This document shows, one piece after another, positions 1-9,961 of a stretch of 64,000 nucleotides of DNA (the first letter of the stretch is position 1; each line of letters opens with the position of its first letter). Location of the stretch: NCBI RefSeq assembly GCF_024343575.1, contig NZ_RJUA01000007.1, positions 250 through 64,249 on the forward strand, read 5' to 3'. Under the pieces are notes generated by a model. That model did not search any database. It was not told the origin of the DNA and saw only the letters and a program-made list of their open reading frames with translations. The stretch comes from Lacihabitans sp. LS3-19. Its GTDB lineage: Bacteria; Bacteroidota; Bacteroidia; Cytophagales; Spirosomataceae. A program made the translations under genes and the position numbers.

Positions 1-2240
1 TTACAATCAGTTGGCGTTTGATTGGCTGGTCCTTTATGGCAAGCCATACAGTTGCTTACATTGGCATGAGCTCCTGTTAGTTCATAGAAACTATTATGGT
101 TAAACGATGTTGGTTTCCATCCAGGATTCGTAGTATGGCATGTTGCACAATCGGTTGATATTCCAATGACAGCATGATCAGGATTCTTCGCTGCTTTGTA
201 GTTTGCATTATGGCAACTGTTACAATCAGTTGGAGTATTTGTATATCGTCCTCCACTATGGCACTCTGCACATCCAACAGCGGCATGTGCTCCAGTTAAA
301 GGATAAAAATTATCGTGAATAGTAAATGTAGCTGGTGACCAACCTGGTGCCGTTGTATGGCATGTCCCACAATCAGTAGCAAATCCTAATTTCTCATGGT
401 TTGGATTTGTAGTGCCTTTATAATTAGAATTGTGACATGAATTACAATCTGTCGGTGTATTACTAATATTCCCTGTGGTATGACAAGCCGTACAATTCGA
501 CGAAATAACAGCATGTCCTCCAGTTAAAGGATAAAAAGTATTATGATCAAATGAAGTTGGCCTCCAGCCACGCGTCGTGGTATGGCAAGTAGCACAATCA
601 GTTGAAAGTCCTATAGCAGCGTGATTTGGATTTACACTAGATTTATAATCCCCATTATGACATGCATTACAATCTGTAGGAGTATTACTTGCCAAGCCAT
701 TATTGTGACATTTTACGCAATTTGATGCTATTTCAGCATGAGCTCCAGTTAAAGGATAAAATGCATTATGATCAAAACTTGTAGGCCTCCAACCTGGTGT
801 TGTGGTATGGCAAGTGGCACAATCAGTTGACAACCCTACCTTGGCATGATTGGGATTTACACTATTTTTATAATTTACATTATGACAAGAATTACAATCT
901 GTTGGGGTGTTTTTTGTACTTCCATTTGAGTGGCATTTTGCACAATCCATTGCAATATTTGCATGTCCGCCAGTTAAAGGATAAAACACATTATGGTCAA
1001 AACTAGTAGGTCTCCATCCTGGTGTAGTAGTATGACATGTAGCACAATCTGTTGACATACCTATAGCAGCATGGTTTGGACTTTTACTCGATTGATAATC
1101 TTTATTGTGACAAGCATTACAATCTGTGGGCGTATTACTAGTGTTTCCACTAGTATGACATTTAGCACAATTATTCTGAATGTCCGCATGAGCACCCGTA
1201 AGTGGATAAAATGTGCTGTGGTCGAAACTAGTTGGCCTCCAACCTGGAGCTGTGGTATGACAAGTCGCACAATCAGTAGACATTCCTATTTCAGCGTGAT
1301 TAGGACTTTTGCTTGATTGGTAATTGCTATTATGGCAAGAGTTACAATCCGTTGGCGTATTATTATAATCTCCACCTTTGTGGCACTCAGTACAACTTAC
1401 CGTTGTATGTGCTCCTGTCAATGGATAAAAATTATCGTGCAATACGAATTTTGCAGGACTCCAACCAGGTGCAGCCGTATGGCAGGTAGCACAATCAGTA
1501 GGAAAATCAAGAACCTTATGATTTGGATTAACTGCCGAGTTATAATTTGCACTATGGCATGAAAAACAATCAGAAGGGGTATTTGTATAAGTTCCTCCTT
1601 TGTGACACTCTTGACAATTTACTGTTGTATGAGCATCTCTTAATGGAAAATAGGCGTCGTGATCGGCAAATTTTGCTGGCGACCAACCTGGTGCTGTTGT
1701 ATGACAAGAAACGCAATCAGTTGAAAAACCTAGGGTTTTGTGATTAGGATCAATGGTTGCATTAAAGTTTTTATTATGGCAAGAGTTACAATCGTTTGGC
1801 GTATTATTAAAATTCCCACTAACGTGACATTCAGCACAATTATTTACAATTGCCGAATGGGCTCCAGTCAAAGGATAAAAATTATCATGTATTGGAAATG
1901 ATGCAGGAGACCAACCTGGAGCAGTAGTATGACAAGTAGCACAATCTTTAGACATTCCCAATGCAATGTGATTCGGATTTACAGTCTTATTAAAATCCAA
2001 GTTGTGACATCCTGAACACTCGGTTGATGTATTAGCATAATTCCCACCAATATGGCATTTTTCACAATCATTGGCAATTGAAGCATGAGCACCAGTTAAA
2101 GGATAAAATTCATTATGATTAGGGAACCTAGTTGTGGTCCAATTTGGTGTTGCAGTATGACATGTTGCACAATCAGTTGACAAATTTAAAGCAACGTGAT
2201 TAGGATTTTTTGTAGCTTGAAAATCTTTGGTATGGCAATC
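1..2240 (-). repeat. in-frame tandem repeats of 222-228 bp inside the giant cytochrome
   Basis: The same heme segment recurs near 145, 367, 592, 817, 1042, 1267, 1489, 1711, 1939 and 2167, a spacing of 222-228 bp. All units stay in frame, each encoding three heme-binding sites. The units are diverged, not identical, so the array is an old protein repeat and not a recent slippage product. Confidence 0.85.
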
Positions 2241-2702
2241 GGTACATGTAAGTCCAATGGGTTTGAATCTTATATTGGTTTCTGTCAAATGGCATTGGTT
2301 ACAATCAACACTGGCATGTACTCCTATCAAAGGAAATGATGTTTGCTCATGTAAAGCCGTAATGTTTTCAACTATCCAAGATTGTGTGGTATGGCATCTA
2401 GCACAATCAGTTCCGACTGTTTGATTGTGCATATCAGTGTGACATGAAACACATGAAGAGCTTGTAGTTTTAAATTCCAAAGATGTATGGCAAGACTTAC
2501 AATCTATGGTTTTGTGTTGGCCAGTTAACTCAAAACCAGTACTTTCATGTTTGAATTTAGGGTTTACGGCATTAAAATCCCAACTGCCCGAATTATGACA
2601 ATTCGCACAATCCATGACAAAGCCTTTGCCATGGGGTGATTGTGCATTCAGGCCGAATGCAACAAAGACCAATATTATTATTTTAAGTGACAATCTACAC
2701 AT
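1..2702 (-). CDS. giant multiheme cytochrome c, 3' end outside window
   Basis: The reading frame is open from an ATG at 2702 to the left edge without a stop (900 complete codons), so the C terminus is missing. The N terminus is a signal peptide (hydrophobic core about residues 6-17, ending near GLNAQ), giving an exported protein. I count 35 CxxCH heme c sites. From about residue 170 the protein is built from 74-76-residue repeats, each with three CxxCH sites and conserved APGW and FYPLTGAH segments. Such proteins carry electrons along a chain of hemes in the periplasm or at the cell surface; the partner is unknown. The start overlaps the end of the preceding cytochrome gene by 25 bases, which suggests translational coupling. 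The family assignment (multiheme cytochrome c3/c7-like) is secure; the role in extracellular or respiratory electron transfer is inference. Confidence 0.93.
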   Translation of the reverse strand, partial: MCRLSLKIIILVFVAFGLNAQSPHGKGFVMDCANCHNSGSWDFNAVNPKFKHESTGFELTGQHKTIDCKSCHTSLEFKTTSSSCVSCHTDMHNQTVGTDCARCHTTQSWIVENITALHEQTSFPLIGVHASVDCNQCHLTETNIRFKPIGLTCTDCHTKDFQATKNPNHVALNLSTDCATCHTATPNWTTTRFPNHNEFYPLTGAHASIANDCEKCHIGGNYANTSTECSGCHNLDFNKTVNPNHIALGMSKDCATCHTTAPGWSPASFPIHDNFYPLTGAHSAIVNNCAECHVSGNFNNTPNDCNSCHNKNFNATIDPNHKTLGFSTDCVSCHTTAPGWSPAKFADHDAYFPLRDAHTTVNCQECHKGGTYTNTPSDCFSCHSANYNSAVNPNHKVLDFPTDCATCHTAAPGWSPAKFVLHDNFYPLTGAHTTVSCTECHKGGDYNNTPTDCNSCHNSNYQSSKSPNHAEIGMSTDCATCHTTAPGWRPTSFDHSTFYPLTGAHADIQNNCAKCHTSGNTSNTPTDCNACHNKDYQSSKSPNHAAIGMSTDCATCHTTTPGWRPTSFDHNVFYPLTGGHANIAMDCAKCHSNGSTKNTPTDCNSCHNVNYKNSVNPNHAKVGLSTDCATCHTTTPGWRPTSFDHNAFYPLTGAHAEIASNCVKCHNNGLASNTPTDCNACHNGDYKSSVNPNHAAIGLSTDCATCHTTTRGWRPTSFDHNTFYPLTGGHAVISSNCTACHTTGNISNTPTDCNSCHNSNYKGTTNPNHEKLGFATDCGTCHTTAPGWSPATFTIHDNFYPLTGAHAAVGCAECHSGGRYTNTPTDCNSCHNANYKAAKNPDHAVIGISTDCATCHTTNPGWKPTSFNHNSFYELTGAHANVSNCMACHKGPANQTPTDC

Positions 2703-4507
2703 TTGTATTTTTCAATCTTAAATAATTTAATCTTATTATCGCCACTCAACGTTGCCTTATGGCATTCATTACAAGCCACTTCTTTATGCTCTCCGTCTAA
2801 TTTAAATTTTGTGTTGTCATGGTTAAAACTAGCAGAATCCCATATTTTAGTAGTATGACATTCTTTACAGTTTGTTATTCCATTTTTTTCAAATTGTTTA
2901 CCATGTACATCTTTATGACAGCTATAACATTCTGTCGAAATATCTTTGAATTTTTGGGTAATAGGTTTGGTTTTATAATCCATGTGGCACTCTCCACAAC
3001 TCACTTCTAAGTGTCCGCCCGTTAACTCGAATTTTGTATTTTTATGGTCAAAGTCAACTTCTTGCCAAGAATCAACATTATGACAGGTACTACAAGATTT
3101 AGTACCATAATATTTCTTGTCTATTTTGCCCTCATGGATATCTTTATGACAGCTAATACACTCCATTCCTAAATTATTAAACTTCCATTTTTTATCAGTT
3201 AAATGGCAAGAAAAACAAGGTTGAGCTATATGTGCTCCTTTAAGTTTAAATTTACTTTTATTATGTTGATCGATAGTAAACAATGAAGGTGAAAAACCAT
3301 CCACTACATGACAAGTTGCACAGTCTGGATATTTATCTTTTTTGGTATCAAAGTCTTTATTGTGTTCGTCTTTATGACAACTCATACACGTATTGTGCGG
3401 AAGCGGATCTGTCAAATCTTTTGTATGACATTTCCTACAATCAACTACTTCATGTTTACCTTCTAATGGATATAATGTTTTAGCATGATCAAACTTATCT
3501 AAAGTGTTGGTGTTTTTTACCAAAAATGAGTTTTGGTTATGGCAAGATTTACAATCAGTACCCAGTCTACCTTTGTGAATATCTTCATGACATGTCAAAC
3601 AATTGATGTCCTTAACTTTATCAAACTCTTTAAAAGAACCAGAATTACCAACCGTTTTATCGTGGCATTTTTTACAATTCAATTGCTTATGTTTTCCTTC
3701 TAAATCAAAACCAGTAACGCTATGATTGAAATTGCTCGATGGACTCACTTTGCTAAATGATTCCTCATTATGACAAGACTTACAATTTGTACCATAATCT
3801 CCCTTATGAGGGTCTTTATGACAGCTATTGCAATTGTTAAAACTTATATCTGTATATTTTACAAATTCTTTTCCACTTCTTACCTCCGACTTGTGACATT
3901 CTTTACAATCTACTTTTTTGTGAGCACCAAGCAATGGAAAATCCGCCTTTGCATGATTAAATAAACTGGCTGGTTTGAAATCGTTGAAATCGTGACATGA
4001 GGCACAATCGTTTGACAAAGTTTTTTGATGATAATCCTCATGACATGAAAGGCATTTCGTGTCTAACCCTAAAAATGTCTTAGGGTTTTTTCTTAAAGTC
4101 GGGCTTGCAATGTTACTCGCTTTATGGCATTCATCGCAGCTTTTGACTTTGGTTTTGTGAGCACCTTTCAACTCATATCCGGTTAGATTATGATTAAAAG
4201 TCTTTTTATCAAACCTCACCATATCGAAGTTAAGTCCGTTATGCTCACTATGGCATGTGATACATTGTTTATTTTTTACAGCTGAAGAAACATGGAATCC
4301 TTTGTTTGCCGATACTCTAGCATTTAAATCCTTATGACAAGTCAAGCATTTTTGATTGTCAACTTTGCTGCCAATCGTATGGCATTTTGTACAATTTGAT
4401 AATCCTTCAAGATTAGAATGCGACTTTGCAAGTTTACCTGGAGATAATTGAGCGTAACTGTTTAAAGTTAATAATAATAAAAACAAAAAGGCCGAAAACA
4501 CAGTCAT
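2678..4507 (-). CDS. 23-heme multiheme cytochrome c
   Basis: This 609-residue exported protein has 23 CxxCH motifs spread over its whole length and ends in CVDCHLK. I chose the ATG at 4507 because it starts directly on a signal peptide (MTVFSAFLFLLLLTLNSYAQ); the frame can be extended to a TTG at 4597 that overlaps the stop of the gene upstream, but that would bury the signal peptide. Recurrent LxGxH segments between heme pairs resemble the doubled CxxCH tracts of periplasmic multiheme cytochromes. It lies between the Fe-S flavoprotein gene and the giant cytochrome gene and overlaps the latter by 25 bases. Inference: it passes electrons between the membrane module and the giant cytochrome. 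Confidence 0.92.
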   Translation of the reverse strand: MTVFSAFLFLLLLTLNSYAQLSPGKLAKSHSNLEGLSNCTKCHTIGSKVDNQKCLTCHKDLNARVSANKGFHVSSAVKNKQCITCHSEHNGLNFDMVRFDKKTFNHNLTGYELKGAHKTKVKSCDECHKASNIASPTLRKNPKTFLGLDTKCLSCHEDYHQKTLSNDCASCHDFNDFKPASLFNHAKADFPLLGAHKKVDCKECHKSEVRSGKEFVKYTDISFNNCNSCHKDPHKGDYGTNCKSCHNEESFSKVSPSSNFNHSVTGFDLEGKHKQLNCKKCHDKTVGNSGSFKEFDKVKDINCLTCHEDIHKGRLGTDCKSCHNQNSFLVKNTNTLDKFDHAKTLYPLEGKHEVVDCRKCHTKDLTDPLPHNTCMSCHKDEHNKDFDTKKDKYPDCATCHVVDGFSPSLFTIDQHNKSKFKLKGAHIAQPCFSCHLTDKKWKFNNLGMECISCHKDIHEGKIDKKYYGTKSCSTCHNVDSWQEVDFDHKNTKFELTGGHLEVSCGECHMDYKTKPITQKFKDISTECYSCHKDVHGKQFEKNGITNCKECHTTKIWDSASFNHDNTKFKLDGEHKEVACNECHKATLSGDNKIKLFKIEKYKCVDCHLK

Positions 4508-4593
4508 AGTATTTCCAGCCACATTGTATATTTTACAATTTGAAACCTTTTCTCTAAAAATATTAAAGGAAGTAATATGTAAATTATTCCATG

Positions 4594-5919
4594 TCAATTA
4601 TTATGAGATTTTATGGTGTAACCAAACCTTTTTGTAATTTCTATTCCTGATTTTTGCAAAAATTGCGTAGGTAATTCTCCCCCTGCAAAAATGTATACCA
4701 AGTCATTCTTTATCCTAATTTGCTCATTGTTTCTTTCTAAAATCACCTCTTCTTCTTCTATCCTATCCACTGTCGTGCTAAACTCCATTCGGATAAGTTT
4801 TGTGTCAATTGCTTCTTTTATTTTTGTTAGATTTTTGGGCTTTAATCTGTTAAAATTCTCACTTCTATATGAAAGTGTTACTCGATTTTGTGGAGCCAAA
4901 AGAAGTGCGTTTTCTATTGCCGAATCTCCACCGCCAACTACCAAGACTTCTTTCTCTTCAATCAGTTCCGGCTCTAGCAATCTATAGGCAACTTTTTCAG
5001 TCTCTTCACCTTTGGCATTTAATTTTCTTGGACTTCCCCTTCTACCGATAGCAAGAAGCACTTTATTGGTACTATAACTATTTCCCATATCAGAAACGAC
5101 CACAAAAGAATCACCGTCTTTTTTGATTTCGCCTACTTTTATGTTTTCTCTAACGTCAATATTATTTTCCCCTATCACTTTTTTCCAGAGTGTCAATAGT
5201 TCAGTTTTACTAGTTTCAAAAAGCTTGACTTTGCCATAAAGGGGTAAGTTCATTGGTGATGTCATCACAATTTTCTTTCTTGGAAAATTATATACGGTAC
5301 CTCCTAATGAGTCTTGCTCTAATACCACAGCTCTAAGACCTAACTCTTTTGCCCTTAAAGAAGCCGAAATCCCCGCCGGACCAGCACCAATTATTACAAT
5401 ATCAAATTCACCCTTATGGTTTTTATCAATCGAAGAATTAATATTATCTAAGGCTTGGCGACCTTGTTCAACACTGTTTTTAATCAAACCCATACCACCT
5501 AACTCACCAGCAATAAATATTCCTTTAATATTGGTTTCGAAATTTTGGTTTACATGGGGCAAATCCACCCCTCTTTTTTCAGTTCCTATTTTCAAAGAAA
5601 TTGCCTCGATTGGACAAGCATGAAAACAGGCTCCGTGACCAACACAATTTGAGGCATTAATAAGCTCGCCTCTTCCGTCTACAATACCAATTATGTCTTT
5701 TTCAGGACATGCATGTACGCACGCAGCACCACCAATACAAATATTAGGATCAATAAACGGATAAAGAGAAACGGGCTCATATATCCCCTCCTCTTTAGCC
5801 TTCTCAATTTTTTTCTGGACTTTTTTAGACTTTTTGTTCTTGATAAATAAATACAAAAACATGACCATTGCACAAAGCAACAGTCCTATTCCATAAATCA
5901 AAATTTCTTCTGCAGTCAT
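4594..5919 (-). CDS. membrane-anchored 4Fe-4S / FAD / NAD(P) oxidoreductase
   Basis: The protein (441 residues from ATG 5919) has an N-terminal membrane helix (about residues 4-26), a basic stretch, and a ferredoxin-like region with two Cys clusters, CIGGAACVHACP and CVGHGACFHACP. A thioredoxin-reductase-like flavoprotein part follows, with an FAD-binding GAGPAG, a second nucleotide-binding GGGDSA and a late FAGGELP segment typical of this fold. The start at 5919 lies 7 bases after the preceding stop; an upstream start at 5964 would overlap that gene. It probably moves electrons between NAD(P)H and the membrane/heme chain. Each Fe-S cluster lacks one Cys of the classic CxxCxxCxxxCP spacing (CX5CX3CP), so the cluster type is uncertain. 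The family call is good; substrate and direction are unknown. Confidence 0.85.
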   Translation of the reverse strand: MTAEEILIYGIGLLLCAMVMFLYLFIKNKKSKKVQKKIEKAKEEGIYEPVSLYPFIDPNICIGGAACVHACPEKDIIGIVDGRGELINASNCVGHGACFHACPIEAISLKIGTEKRGVDLPHVNQNFETNIKGIFIAGELGGMGLIKNSVEQGRQALDNINSSIDKNHKGEFDIVIIGAGPAGISASLRAKELGLRAVVLEQDSLGGTVYNFPRKKIVMTSPMNLPLYGKVKLFETSKTELLTLWKKVIGENNIDVRENIKVGEIKKDGDSFVVVSDMGNSYSTNKVLLAIGRRGSPRKLNAKGEETEKVAYRLLEPELIEEKEVLVVGGGDSAIENALLLAPQNRVTLSYRSENFNRLKPKNLTKIKEAIDTKLIRMEFSTTVDRIEEEEVILERNNEQIRIKNDLVYIFAGGELPTQFLQKSGIEITKRFGYTIKSHNN

Positions 5920-5926
5920 ATTTTTA

Positions 5927-6772
5927 TTAGAAAATCCATTTATATCCAAAAGCCAAAGTAACACCTACGTGTATAATCATTATCACTAACATAATAATGG
6001 CAAATGGAAGGTGGATAACATGCCAGTAATGAAACAATCGCTGCATCAATACCAATCTTTCGATTTTTCTGTTCATGTTTAATTCCTCTCCAACCATGCT
6101 CATTATACCTTTCAGTTTTTTGCCTTTCACATGTGAGTTTATCAATTGTTTTCTGATTTGACCTTTTAGTTTCCAATCTAACATATACTGCTTTAGCATA
6201 CTATGTTTACTTTCAGTCCTTTTTGTCAAGGCCAGTATTTCATCAATACTTTCTTGGCCAACTTCATCTTCAATCTTTTCAGAGATTTCAGACTTCATGT
6301 CTCGTATTTCATTCAAACTCAACTCTCGGCCTTGGATTGTTCGCGGAATCTGAAGATAAATGAATCTTCCAACTACTCCGCTGGCAACCACCGCCACCAT
6401 ACTCCAAAAACTAATAGACACCAATCCACCAAACTTAAAAGATGTATGAAAAAGCACCATTATCGGGCCGATTGTACATAAAAAAATATGAAACTCGAGC
6501 CAATGCTTCAACAACCATATTTTTGACAAGGCCTTTATATACTTTCGGGCTTGATAACCGAACACCCCAATAAGTATTAATAAAGTACCAAATATTCCTA
6601 ATCCATGCCCAAGAGCTCCACTGGGTTTTAAGCTTTTATGATCTGCATGATAAAATCTCTCTTCGATAGACGTTCTATAATACGGCAAGCCAATGTAGAA
6701 CAAATAGATAGTTACCAAAATCACAATCAAAACCATCGTACCAATATAAATCCTGTGTGCTGTTTTACTCAT
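5927..6772 (-). CDS. cytochrome b-like membrane protein
   Basis: This 281-residue protein has about five hydrophobic membrane spans: residues 9-28, 55-72, about 90-110, 118-138 and the last 25 residues. Histidines sit where heme ligands would be expected: GHGLG in span 2, LEFH and LFHTS in span 3, and HYWHVIHLPF plus IIHVG in the final span. A charged cytoplasmic segment rich in Glu and Lys separates spans 4 and 5. The layout suggests a di-heme cytochrome b linking the cytoplasmic Fe-S flavoprotein encoded 7 bases downstream to exported multiheme cytochromes. The family was not identified by name, so the heme b assignment rests on the histidine pattern and the gene context. Confidence 0.7.
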   Translation of the reverse strand: MSKTAHRIYIGTMVLIVILVTIYLFYIGLPYYRTSIEERFYHADHKSLKPSGALGHGLGIFGTLLILIGVFGYQARKYIKALSKIWLLKHWLEFHIFLCTIGPIMVLFHTSFKFGGLVSISFWSMVAVVASGVVGRFIYLQIPRTIQGRELSLNEIRDMKSEISEKIEDEVGQESIDEILALTKRTESKHSMLKQYMLDWKLKGQIRKQLINSHVKGKKLKGIMSMVGEELNMNRKIERLVLMQRLFHYWHVIHLPFAIIMLVIMIIHVGVTLAFGYKWIF

Positions 6773-6877
6773 ATTTCCTTTTTAACCGTGGAATAAATGC
6801 TTTCGCCATTTATTCAAAATTCATTTTGTTTTTATAGGTACCAATTGTCACCTTTTAATCACAACTTTTTGCAATTT

Positions 6878-9800
6878 TTATGCCATGTTCTTTTTGTATT
6901 TCAAATATGCCCCCGTACTTAATAGAGCCAAAATAGTGGCAGTATAATATACTCCCGAAGGAATTGGCACAGGGTCTCCAGCGGCATATGAGTGTAAACC
7001 AGATAAGTAATAATTTACACCAAAATAGGTCATGATAACTGTGGCAAAACCAAATAAAGACGCAAAATTGAATGCATAAATACTTTGCAACTTTGGAATA
7101 AACCTCATGTGTAAAATAAAAGCATAAACCAGAATAGTCACCAAAGCCCAGGTCTCTTTAGCATCCCAACCCCAATATCTACCCCATGATTCGTTGGCCC
7201 AAACACCACCTAAATAAGTACCAATACTTATCATTGTTAAACCCGCCAATAGCGTGATTTCACTTATGATTGTTAGTTCTTTGATTGCTCTGATTACGTT
7301 CTCTTTATTCTTTTCATTTATCAAAATCATTAGGACCAAATTTAGCATTCCGATTACTGCCCCTAACATCAAAAACCCATAACTACCTGCTTCTAATGAA
7401 ACGTGGATAGTCAACCAATAAGATTTTAAAACCGGCACCAAAGGTGTAATTTCTGGATCTAACCAGCTCATACTAGCTACTAAAAGAATAGTGGCAGCCA
7501 AAGTAGCTGTAGCAGCTAAGCCACCTAAAGACTTCCGAGATATGAGAGTACCTGCCAACATTGTTGTCCAACCTATGTATATCATTGATTCGTAGCCATT
7601 ACTCCAAGGTGCTCTTCCTGATATATACCACCTAAGACCTAAACCTATGGTATGAAAAACAAAACCAGCGGCCATAGCATAGAATGCATATTTTGTCCAT
7701 TTTTCAATACTCACTTTTTTCTTGATAGTTATATATAGGAATAAGCCAGTAAGCAATAAAGTTAAAATGCCATAATAGTTTTTTAACCTATTAAAAACAT
7801 CTAGCTTATTCATCATTAACTCTGCTCCTATTTTGGTACCTGATGGCATAATAGCACTTCCATTGATGTTTTGAAACATGGCTATTTGAGATAAAGCCAC
7901 ATCCGCATTCTGGAAGTTTTTTGTATTTGCACCATCACTTAATGATTGAAGATATTGCAAAAACAGATTTTTTGCATCTGAATTATCAATCATTGGATCA
8001 TGTCCATGCATAACTTCAGCTGGAGAAACCCAGGTGTTAGATGGATCATTTTTTTGAGGAAATATTCTAAGAAGACTTCCAGAAAATATCATGTTTACAA
8101 TATTTACTTTTTCGTCTAACTTAATAATGGCTTTTTCATAAGTCCCTTGGTCTTTGGGCATCATAGCTTGAGCTGCTCTTACATCTTCTTGCAAAATGTA
8201 ACTCCCGTCTGGACCAAAAAATGAGGCATAGCTAACCATGCTTTCCTGCGTGTTTAGTTTGCGTTTTATATCAGGCTGATTAGGAATCTGAATTAAACTG
8301 GCCTTACTCCATTGTTCTGGGTTTAGCATCATAGCCAATACCAATTGATCTGAATTTAAATCAAACAAAGTTTCATTTCTAGCTATTTTTCTTAAAAGCT
8401 CACTAGTGAAAGTATTTACAGGCTTTACTCGTCCATTGTGATCCTGTACAACAAGTTTTCCGAAAGCTTTAGCGTGTTCTTTTGTGATAGGTGAAGTTTC
8501 AATTGCGAATGCACTAAAAGAAAAACCCAGTGTGAAAATCAAAATGGCCGATTGGGTTTGAAAAGTCTGTAACCTTTTCATTAAAAAAGAAAATCTACTT
8601 TTCTTATCAATAAACGTTAGGATCAATCCAATGGTTAAAATCGCATATCCAATATATGAAATCAATGAACCCCAATAATCGTGGTTAACACTCAAATATG
8701 TCCCTAGCTCATCTTGATCAAAAGAAGATTGGAAAAATCTATATCCTTGGTATTCAAGTATATTGTTCATAAATATTCTTTGTTCTCTGTTTACCGCATT
8801 CAGTGGGTCTATAAGTGTAACTTCACTTGCATAAGAAGAAGGATTCTCTGTTCCCGGGTATTTTTCTAAAATAAAATCACGGCAAGTCAATGAAAAAGGT
8901 AGACTCTCGACTCTAGAACCATAACTTATAGCAACTTGAGTATCATCAAAAACCAAGACTTTGGCTTGTCCTTCGTCACTTTTTCTTCCAGTAACCATGG
9001 TTTTTTGAGTTTTACCATTTACGCTAACAGAAAGATTCAAACCAACCAAACTTTCATTTTTGATTTTTGGATCTCCTGAAGCTGAGGTAACAATTCCTTT
9101 TTGAATATAATCACCTATCACAAAATTAGAGCTACCCAAAGTATACAATGATCTCAACATCAACCTATGTGGTAAACCACCTAAAAGGCTATCGCTTTTT
9201 TGCGTAGCCATTACTCTTTGGTTGACTGTTTGTTGCGTAATAAAAAGCAAAGAATCTCCGTCAACCATTACGTTGAAAGCATTAGGAACTTGCTCATTGG
9301 TGAAATTGAAATTCACACCATTGATACTAACTTTATCACCCTGCTTTACATAATATTCCTCTCTACCACCAGCACCACCTATTACCACTTTCATCATAGG
9401 CAAACCGTTCGGGTCTGAAGTAGCTAGCTCAGTTGGATTGGGAATAAAATTATCAAGGTTAACATCGATTAAGCTATTGCCGATTTGGTAAGAATTGCTG
9501 AACTTATTGCTACCTAAACTTGAAAAATAAACAGACTCGTCGAACGAGTAAGTTTTACCACCTTTTAAAACCTGAAATTTTAAGAAGTTCTCAGAAGAAA
9601 GATATTTGTTGGTAGTTTCCCCTTCACGTATGTGCATCATACCCTCGGTACCTATGTATCTCGTAATACCCGCTCCTATTACTATAATAACTATCGCTAA
9701 GTGAAAACTTACCGAAGCCCATTTTTTTTGTTTGATGAGTTTAAAACGCCAAATGTTCATCAAAATGGTAATGCTGAACAAAACCAAAAGGAGCTCAAAC

Positions 9801-9961
9801 CACCAACTTTTGAAGATGACATCTTGAGCAGAACTCGTTCCAAAATCGTTTTCAACGAATGTAGCACCTCCAATTGCAATAGCAAACAAGAGCATATACA
9901 TTCCCGCTGAGCGAGTAGATGTAACTTGATTAATAATTTTTAAGATTTTCTGGGGTATCAT
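6878..9961 (-). CDS. ccsBA: CcsBA cytochrome c biogenesis protein (system II, fused ResB-CcsA)
   Basis: A 1027-residue membrane protein that exports heme and attaches it to CxxCH motifs of exported apocytochromes. The first part (about 1-460) is ResB-like: membrane spans near the N terminus, a large periplasmic domain and another span around 430-455. After a periplasmic linker, the last 300 residues form the CcsA part with the tryptophan-rich WWD segment near residues 915-935 (WANESWGRYWGWDAKETWAL). It stands directly upstream of and in line with the genes for two proteins that together need at least 58 hemes, which explains its place. It is longer than two-protein ResB or CcsA because of the fusion, as is usual in Bacteroidota. 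Confidence 0.95.
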   Translation of the reverse strand: MIPQKILKIINQVTSTRSAGMYMLLFAIAIGGATFVENDFGTSSAQDVIFKSWWFELLLVLFSITILMNIWRFKLIKQKKWASVSFHLAIVIIVIGAGITRYIGTEGMMHIREGETTNKYLSSENFLKFQVLKGGKTYSFDESVYFSSLGSNKFSNSYQIGNSLIDVNLDNFIPNPTELATSDPNGLPMMKVVIGGAGGREEYYVKQGDKVSINGVNFNFTNEQVPNAFNVMVDGDSLLFITQQTVNQRVMATQKSDSLLGGLPHRLMLRSLYTLGSSNFVIGDYIQKGIVTSASGDPKIKNESLVGLNLSVSVNGKTQKTMVTGRKSDEGQAKVLVFDDTQVAISYGSRVESLPFSLTCRDFILEKYPGTENPSSYASEVTLIDPLNAVNREQRIFMNNILEYQGYRFFQSSFDQDELGTYLSVNHDYWGSLISYIGYAILTIGLILTFIDKKSRFSFLMKRLQTFQTQSAILIFTLGFSFSAFAIETSPITKEHAKAFGKLVVQDHNGRVKPVNTFTSELLRKIARNETLFDLNSDQLVLAMMLNPEQWSKASLIQIPNQPDIKRKLNTQESMVSYASFFGPDGSYILQEDVRAAQAMMPKDQGTYEKAIIKLDEKVNIVNMIFSGSLLRIFPQKNDPSNTWVSPAEVMHGHDPMIDNSDAKNLFLQYLQSLSDGANTKNFQNADVALSQIAMFQNINGSAIMPSGTKIGAELMMNKLDVFNRLKNYYGILTLLLTGLFLYITIKKKVSIEKWTKYAFYAMAAGFVFHTIGLGLRWYISGRAPWSNGYESMIYIGWTTMLAGTLISRKSLGGLAATATLAATILLVASMSWLDPEITPLVPVLKSYWLTIHVSLEAGSYGFLMLGAVIGMLNLVLMILINEKNKENVIRAIKELTIISEITLLAGLTMISIGTYLGGVWANESWGRYWGWDAKETWALVTILVYAFILHMRFIPKLQSIYAFNFASLFGFATVIMTYFGVNYYLSGLHSYAAGDPVPIPSGVYYTATILALLSTGAYLKYKKNMA

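Noticed and set aside
1-2240. Regularly spaced repeats that might suggest a CRISPR array, and several 60-80-codon plus-strand frames there
   Set aside because: The period is 222-228 bp, units are in frame with three CxxCH each and fully coding on the minus strand; the plus-strand frames are shadows of this gene.
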